DNA from: CAYYKK01 sp046351395
GTDB taxonomy: Bacteria; Myxococcota_A; Polyangia; Polyangiales; Polyangiaceae
Assembly (NCBI GenBank): GCA_046351395.1
Contig: JAXLYP010000030.1
Location: 80,952-144,951 of the forward strand
Reading direction: 5' to 3'
Length of the DNA stretch: 64,000 bases
Both the position numbers and the translations under genes were made by a program. Under the pieces are notes generated by a model. That model made no database searches and was not told the origin of the DNA. It saw nothing but the letters and a program-made list of their open reading frames with translations. How positions within the stretch are numbered: position 1 is the stretch's first letter; each line of letters starts with the position of its first letter. This document shows, one piece after another, positions 60,207-64,000 of the stretch.

Positions 60207-60908
60207 TCAGCCCTCGAGATCGTCGGCGATTTGCGCCGACATCGATCGAAGAAACCGTCCCCGATCGGCGAGCGGCTCGGCGGTGTCGGGCGGCGGGACG
60301 TCCATGAAGGAGAAGTGACCCGCACCTTCGGCGACGCGAAATCGCCCCTTCGGTCCGAGCGCCTCGAGGACGGCGTCGACGTCGGAGCGCGGGCAGAGCG
60401 CGTCCGCCGTACCCCACCAAAGGGTGACGCGCGTGTCCACGGAGGCCATCGCGTCGGGCGCACGGAAGAAGCCGAGCGGGGGCGCGAGCAGCGTGACGCT
60501 CTCGAGAGGGAGAGCGCCGATCTCGAGCGCGGCGGAGGGGCCGAGCCAAGCCCGCGCGCCGGCGAGGGTGAGGAGGAGCGTCGCCCCGATGGAATGGCCG
60601 ACGCCGTGGATCGCGCACCCGCGAGGCGCGAACGCCTCCGCTGCGCGTCGGAGTCGGCGCGCGCGCTCGGCGAGCTGCTCGAGGGTCGGCCGCGGGTTCG
60701 CGAAGAACTCCGCGTGGGGCGCGATGACCGTCGCGCCGCGCGCCGCGAGCGCTTCGAGGAGCGCCGCGTGCCGCTCGGGGCTTCCTCCGCGCCCCGCGGC
60801 AAAGAGGACGGCGCGCGACGGTGACGGCGCCTCGATCAGCGCCACGTCGAAGGCCGGCTCACCGGCCGGTTCGACGCGTCGGATCGGCAGCGTGGGGAGG
60901 TCCAGCAC
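60207..60908 (-). CDS. Alpha/beta hydrolase (dienelactone hydrolase-like)
   Basis: The protein has 233 residues, shorter than typical S33 enzymes. The nucleophile is in HGVGHSIGATLLLT, Asp in WWGTADALCPRSD and His in GAGHFSFMD; the oxyanion part is LFAAGRGGSP. The size and order resemble small esterases such as the dienelactone/carboxymethylenebutenolidase relatives, but Cys is not the nucleophile. It lies upstream of the ohr operon on the same strand, separated by the operator. Confidence 0.8.
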   Translation of the reverse strand: MLDLPTLPIRRVEPAGEPAFDVALIEAPSPSRAVLFAAGRGGSPERHAALLEALAARGATVIAPHAEFFANPRPTLEQLAERARRLRRAAEAFAPRGCAIHGVGHSIGATLLLTLAGARAWLGPSAALEIGALPLESVTLLAPPLGFFRAPDAMASVDTRVTLWWGTADALCPRSDVDAVLEALGPKGRFRVAEGAGHFSFMDVPPPDTAEPLADRGRFLRSMSAQIADDLEG

Positions 60909-61015
60909 GGTCGGAGCCTACCGCGTCTGCCGCGGGAGCGTGCCCGTGCGACGCCGCTTGCCCGCCCGGGCTGATCCGCGCGCGCTTCGGCGGTACGCTC
61001 GGCCCCGAGCCCTCG

Positions 61016-61369
61016 ATGGAAAAGAAGCCGCGCATCTTCACGACGTCGTTCGCGAGCGTGTACCCGCTGTACGTCCAAAAGGCCGAGAAGAAGGGCCGCA
61101 CGAAGGCGGAGGTGGACGAAGTGATCGACTGGCTCACGGGGTATCGCGGGGAGGCGCTGTCGAGGGCGATCACAGACAAGATCGACCTCGAGACGTTCTT
61201 CGCGGACGCCCCGCGGATGAACCCGAACGCGCACCTCGTCACGGGCGTCGTGTGCGGCGTCCGCGTCGAAGACGTCGCCGACCCGCTGATGCAGAAGATC
61301 CGCGTCCTCGACAAACTCGTGGACGAGCTCGCCAAGGGGAAGAAGATGAGCTCGATCCTGAGGGCGTGA
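61016..61369 (+). CDS. DUF2200-family protein
   Basis: This 117-residue protein begins MEKKPRIFTTSFASVYPLYV and continues with KAEKKGRTKAEVDEVIDWLTGY, FFADAPRMNPNAHLVTGVVCG and DPLMQKIRVLDKLVDELAKGK, the typical sequence of DUF2200 proteins, at full family length. Function unknown. The ATG at 61016 is the family start. Confidence 0.9.
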   Translation: MEKKPRIFTTSFASVYPLYVQKAEKKGRTKAEVDEVIDWLTGYRGEALSRAITDKIDLETFFADAPRMNPNAHLVTGVVCGVRVEDVADPLMQKIRVLDKLVDELAKGKKMSSILRA

Positions 61370-61400
61370 CGCTCTCGCTCTTCGCGTCCGCCGGTGCCGG

Positions 61401-61931
61401 TCAGCGCGAGCGATGCCGGTACACCATGCCGACGCGAGCGTCCGCGTCGGGGAGAGACGCGCGCTCGTCACCGAGCGCCTCGCGCACGATGGGCGGACAC
61501 TCGTCGTCGCGGGCGACCACGAACCCGAGCCGTTCGTACCAAGGGCGGTTGAAGGGGACCTCGGCGTACGTCGTCAGCCAGAGCTCGCCTTCGCGCTCGC
61601 TCCACGCGATCGCGCGCTCGACCAGGGCTCTGCCGACCCCGCGACGCATCCACGCTCGGAGCACCGACACCTGCTCGAGGTAGGGGCGCCCGTCGATGAC
61701 GTCGTACACCATGAGTCCAACCGGCGTTCCCTCGGCGTCGCACGCGAACACCGCCAATCCGCGGTCGAACGAGGCGCGCCACCGCTCCGCTTCGGCCACG
61801 AAGAACGGATGGTCGTCCGGCAAATCGAAGGCGAGACGTTCGTCGACGTCCGCGAGCGCGCGGCACGCATCGTCGTCGATCGCGACGGCCGTCTCGAGTT
61901 CGTGGGAATGCGCGGGCCGAAGGACGAACAT
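61401..61931 (-). CDS. GNAT-family N-acetyltransferase
   Basis: The enzyme has 176 residues. Motif A, LEQVSVLRAWMRRGVGRALVERAIAW, gives the acetyl-CoA pyrophosphate loop (RRGVGRA). LTTYAEVPFNRPWYERLGFVVARD is the C-terminal motif B with the conserved Tyr. The N-terminal part is short. The substrate cannot be predicted. It is convergent with the DUF2200 gene. Confidence 0.92.
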   Translation of the reverse strand: MFVLRPAHSHELETAVAIDDDACRALADVDERLAFDLPDDHPFFVAEAERWRASFDRGLAVFACDAEGTPVGLMVYDVIDGRPYLEQVSVLRAWMRRGVGRALVERAIAWSEREGELWLTTYAEVPFNRPWYERLGFVVARDDECPPIVREALGDERASLPDADARVGMVYRHRSR

Positions 61932-62211
61932 GGGGTGCCTCACTCCGAGGGCGCGGCGCGCCGAGGGGACGCCGATGGCGTGAACGCAAGAACGGCGAAG
62001 CTCACGGGAGAGCGCGCCGCGAGGGGACCGAACGCTCGAATCGCCAGCCCACCCACAGATTCGGTCGAATCTCCCCGCAACCCAAGGCGTCGGTGTTCGA
62101 GCAGCTCTCGCCGCACATGAACGTCGCCCTCCGCTGAGTCGACGGCGTCGGACGCATCTCTGCGTTCTCGTCGTCCAGTCGCGCAGGGGTGATCGCCGCG
62201 TGGCCTCGATC

Positions 62212-63093
62212 TCATGGACTCGCCAGATGGCGCCCGACCACGCGCTGGCAGTAGTCCAGATAGGCGCGGACAACTCTCGAGGGATGCAGCTGCCGTTGGT
62301 AGAGCAAGCTCACTTCTTGTTCGGGGAAGGGGTGATCCGGCAGCAGCGCCACGAGGCGCCCGTCGCGGAGCGCCTCGGCCGCGATGAACGGAGGAAGCTC
62401 GGTAACGACGTCGCCCGCAATGGCGCGCTGACGCAAATGGAGATAGTCGTTCACCGCCAGGACGGCCGTCGGCTCGATCTCGCGCGCGCCGAGGCGCCAG
62501 GGCCGATGGGCATTCGCGTCGCGAACCCAGATGGCAGCGGGAAGCGCGGACAGCGCATCGGGGCTCGTGGGCGTCCCGAATCGCTCGAGCAGTTTGGGAC
62601 TCGCGACGAGGACGTGCCGGTACCGCACGAGCCGCTTCGCCACGAGGCTCTCATGGATCACGGGCCCGATTCGCAGCGCGATGTCGATGCCTTCCATGCT
62701 CAGGTCGACGGCGCGCTCGGTCGTGTAGACGACCACCTGGATATCGGGATGCTCTCGTTGAAACGCGGCGAGCAGCTCCCACCACGGCTCGAACGACGGT
62801 GGTATCGACAGGCGCAGGCGTCCCTTCAGGACGTTCTGGTGGCTCGTGACCGCAAGCTCGGCCTCTTGGAGGGCGTCGATGCCACGGCTGGCGTGTTCGT
62901 ACAGCAGCACGCCCGCATCCGTGAGCTTCGTTCCGCGCGCGCTGCGCTCGAGCAGTTGGACGGCGAGTTCTTCCTCCAACTGGCGGACGTTCCGGCTGAG
63001 CGTCGCGAGGGGCACGTGCGTCCTTGCAGCCGCGGCCGAGAGGCTCCCCGCTCGAACGACGGCGACGAACATCTGCGCGGCTTTCAGGTCCAA
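62212..63093 (-). CDS. LysR-family transcriptional regulator
   Basis: This regulator has a classical N-terminal HTH (MFVAVVRAGSLSAAAARTHVPLATLSRNVRQLEEELAVQLLERS) and a periplasmic-binding-like effector domain (LRLSIPPSFEPWWELLAAFQREHPDIQVVV, GIDIALRIG). The start is a TTG at 63093 with GGAAG upstream; a TTG at 63120 is possible but lacks a ribosome site. It diverges from the NTF2-like gene, which it probably controls, with a palindrome and repeat between them. Confidence 0.92.
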   Translation of the reverse strand: MDLKAAQMFVAVVRAGSLSAAAARTHVPLATLSRNVRQLEEELAVQLLERSARGTKLTDAGVLLYEHASRGIDALQEAELAVTSHQNVLKGRLRLSIPPSFEPWWELLAAFQREHPDIQVVVYTTERAVDLSMEGIDIALRIGPVIHESLVAKRLVRYRHVLVASPKLLERFGTPTSPDALSALPAAIWVRDANAHRPWRLGAREIEPTAVLAVNDYLHLRQRAIAGDVVTELPPFIAAEALRDGRLVALLPDHPFPEQEVSLLYQRQLHPSRVVRAYLDYCQRVVGRHLASP

Positions 63094-63132
63094 GCGGAGA
63101 CTTCCATTTGTGGCAGGCAAACTATCGATTTT

Positions 63133-63169
63133 CGGTCTGACGCGTCAAATACGAGAGACCTACGGTCTG
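63133..63169. promoter_or_regulatory. Candidate LysR binding region
   Basis: CGGTCTG occurs at 63133-63139 and 63163-63169, exactly 30 bp (three helical turns) apart. The second copy is part of AGACC-TAC-GGTCT (63156-63168), a perfect inverted repeat. The region lies between the divergent LysR and NTF2-like genes, as expected for LysR recognition and activation sites. Confidence 0.42.
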
Positions 63170-63211
63170 GTGGCTCGCGGACCTGACCCCGGTGCGCAGC
63201 GGAGGAAAGCC

Positions 63212-63589
63212 ATGACCATCCAGGACCTGATCAAAACGTACGAGATCGCGCTCAACGCGAATGACCTCGAGAAGATTCTCACGCTCTACGGCAGCGACCC
63301 CGTCTTCATGCCGCAGCACGCGCCGGCGCTCGTCGGTCGAGAGGCCGTTCGCGCCGGGTATCGGCAGGTGTTCGATACCCTCAAGCTCAACATCCGGTTC
63401 GAAATCCACGAGGTCGAAGAGGCCGGAGACGGCGCATGGGCTCGCACGAGTTCCGCCGGCCGTACGCGGATCCTCGCCGCGGGCATCGAAGTCACCGAGG
63501 GCAACAACGAGCTCTTCATCTTCCGGCGCGAGGGCGGCGAGTGGCGCATTCACCGCTACCTCTTCGCCACCAATCAGCCCCGCGCGTGA
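63212..63589 (+). CDS. NTF2-like (SnoaL/DUF4440-type) small protein
   Basis: The protein has 125 residues. It has the NTF2-like sequence pattern: IQDLIKTYEIALNANDLEKILTLYGSDPVFMPQHAPALVGREAVRAGYRQVF, then WARTSSAGRTRI, and the strand NNELFIFRREGGEWRIHRYLFATN. Members are often small cyclases, isomerases or binding proteins. A GGAGGAAAG site lies 4-12 bp upstream of the ATG at 63212. It is divergent from the LysR gene and is its likely target. Confidence 0.88.
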   Translation: MTIQDLIKTYEIALNANDLEKILTLYGSDPVFMPQHAPALVGREAVRAGYRQVFDTLKLNIRFEIHEVEEAGDGAWARTSSAGRTRILAAGIEVTEGNNELFIFRREGGEWRIHRYLFATNQPRA

Positions 63590-63955
63590 GAGGACACCTT
63601 GCTCGCACATCGAGCGCTGCCGCTCGAACGATCTCCGCCGACCCTTCGCGACGTCGAGGCGCGTCGACCAACCGGCCGACGGACGCGCAAGGGATCGCGG
63701 GAGGGTCTGCCGACCGACGCCCTCGGCGCGACACCCGGCCACGTGGACTCGCGCATCGTCGAACGGGCCTACGGGCGACTGTCACTGGGCGCGCGTCCGA
63801 GGCGCGCTCGGAGATAGTTCCAGATGGCCCCTACCCCCGCGCAGTATGCCCCTGCCCCGCGCAGATGGCCCCTACCCCGAACACTTCGGCCGATCCCGCG
63901 GCCGCATCAGATTCGCGCGCCGCGCGAACCCCAAGAAAGTGGCTCCCCAAGAAAG
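63590..63955. other. Intergenic gap of 366 bp with repeats, no gene seen
   Basis: No convincing coding region is visible between the NTF2-like gene and the tRNA. Several short open frames are Arg-rich with no ribosome site. The region holds two tandem repeats (63821-63881 and 63931-63962). Confidence 0.55.
63821..63881 (+). repeat. 20-bp tandem repeat, three copies
   Basis: The units CAGATGGCCCCTACCCC+CGCG (63821-63841), CAGTATGCCCCTGCCCCGCG (63842-63861) and CAGATGGCCCCTACCCCGAA (63862-63881) share a CAGxxxGCCCCTxCCCC core in register. They lie about 75 bp from the tRNA gene. Confidence 0.85.
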
Positions 63956-63962
63956 TGGCTCC
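63931..63962 (+). repeat. 16-bp tandem duplication containing the tRNA 3' end
   Basis: CCAAGAAAGTGGCTCC is present at 63931-63946 and again at 63947-63962. The second copy includes the last bases of the tRNA gene (CCA, discriminator G and part of the acceptor stem); the first copy is an extra one outside it. Confidence 0.85.
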
Positions 63963-64000
63963 CGCTGCTGGACTCGAACCACCGACCCGGTGATTAACAG
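63956..64000 (-). tRNA. tRNA-Asn (GTT), 3' half, truncated by window edge
   Basis: On the minus strand the sequence reads CTGTTAATC (anticodon loop with GTT), the variable region, the T-arm GGTGG-TTCGAGT-CCAGC, and the acceptor end AGCGGGA-G-CCA with CCA encoded. The 5' half lies beyond position 64000. The T-stem has a G-G mismatch where GCTGG/CCAGC would be usual, so the gene may be slightly degenerate or the base an error. The identity call rests on the anticodon loop and the G discriminator. Confidence 0.82.

Noticed and set aside
62057..62072. AGATTC-GGTC-GAATCT inverted repeat in the GNAT/LysR gap
   Set aside because: Only six-base arms and no gene starts next to it; too weak to claim as an operator.
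63599..63817. A 72-codon open frame upstream of the tRNA
   Set aside because: Starts with TTG, has no ribosome site, is Arg-rich and has no similarity to known protein patterns.
1..64000. CRISPR arrays, rRNA operons, transposases or phage genes
   Set aside because: No spaced identical repeats, no rRNA landmarks and no recognisable transposase or phage structural proteins were seen on reading.

Overview
The window is very GC-rich bacterial DNA (third codon positions are almost always G or C) with a mosaic of short operons on both strands. Several traits point to a myxobacterium of the Polyangiales/Sandaracinus type (inference from gene content, no database search). There are three Hanks-type Ser/Thr kinases plus a kinase-fused sigma-54 activator. 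Many lipoproteins carry Thr/Gly/Ser linkers. There is a tandem Kazal-like lipoprotein, a secreted S46 peptidase, and several lineage-restricted unknowns. No rRNA, CRISPR array, transposase or prophage gene was seen. The only RNA gene is a partial tRNA-Asn at the right edge.

Layout. 1-3.7 kb: end of a sensor kinase, a STAS-like protein, a double-receiver regulator, an M20 amidohydrolase and a PPK2. 3.8-9.8 kb: an SDR and its TetR regulator sharing an operator-like motif, an ABC exporter, an M14 carboxypeptidase, a bufferin-like Cys-rich lipoprotein and a prolyl iminopeptidase. 9.8-16.4 kb: a large lipoprotein, a GT-C membrane glycosyltransferase, trmB and a two-domain PPK2. 16.5-21.4 kb: a PEGA-tailed kinase, secreted lipoproteins, an SH3/NlpC hydrolase and formyl-THF cyclo-ligase. 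21.5-27.4 kb: a co-directional run with 4-nt overlaps (delta-60 lipoprotein, GT2, C45 hydrolase, YkgJ-like), then LolA-like and a kinase. 27.5-31.7 kb: the giant kinase/ATPase/TPR/GAF/sigma-54 activator. 31.9-44 kb: surface lipoproteins, priA, a ferritin-like/DUF362 fusion, a kinase, a cytoplasmic subtilase and a DHH phosphoesterase. 44-51.6 kb: an alpha/beta hydrolase, two overlapping DUF4139 genes, S46 peptidase and a zinc-ribbon protein. 52-64 kb: membrane and metabolic genes, a P450, the ohr-ohrR peroxide operon with a clear operator, LysR/NTF2-like, and tRNA-Asn.

Themes. Three genes (GT2, the sigma-54 activator, one DUF4139 protein) need four single-base insertions to read through. All four are missing bases, so an assembly or sequencing bias is as likely as real gene decay. 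Short tandem repeats of 16-25 bp recur at gene ends and in promoter gaps. The clearest regulatory signals are the OhrR palindrome (60034-60060), the paired SDR/TetR motif (4652-4670 and 5338-5356), a perfect 16-bp hairpin (51803-51853), and small direct or inverted repeats in several divergent promoters.
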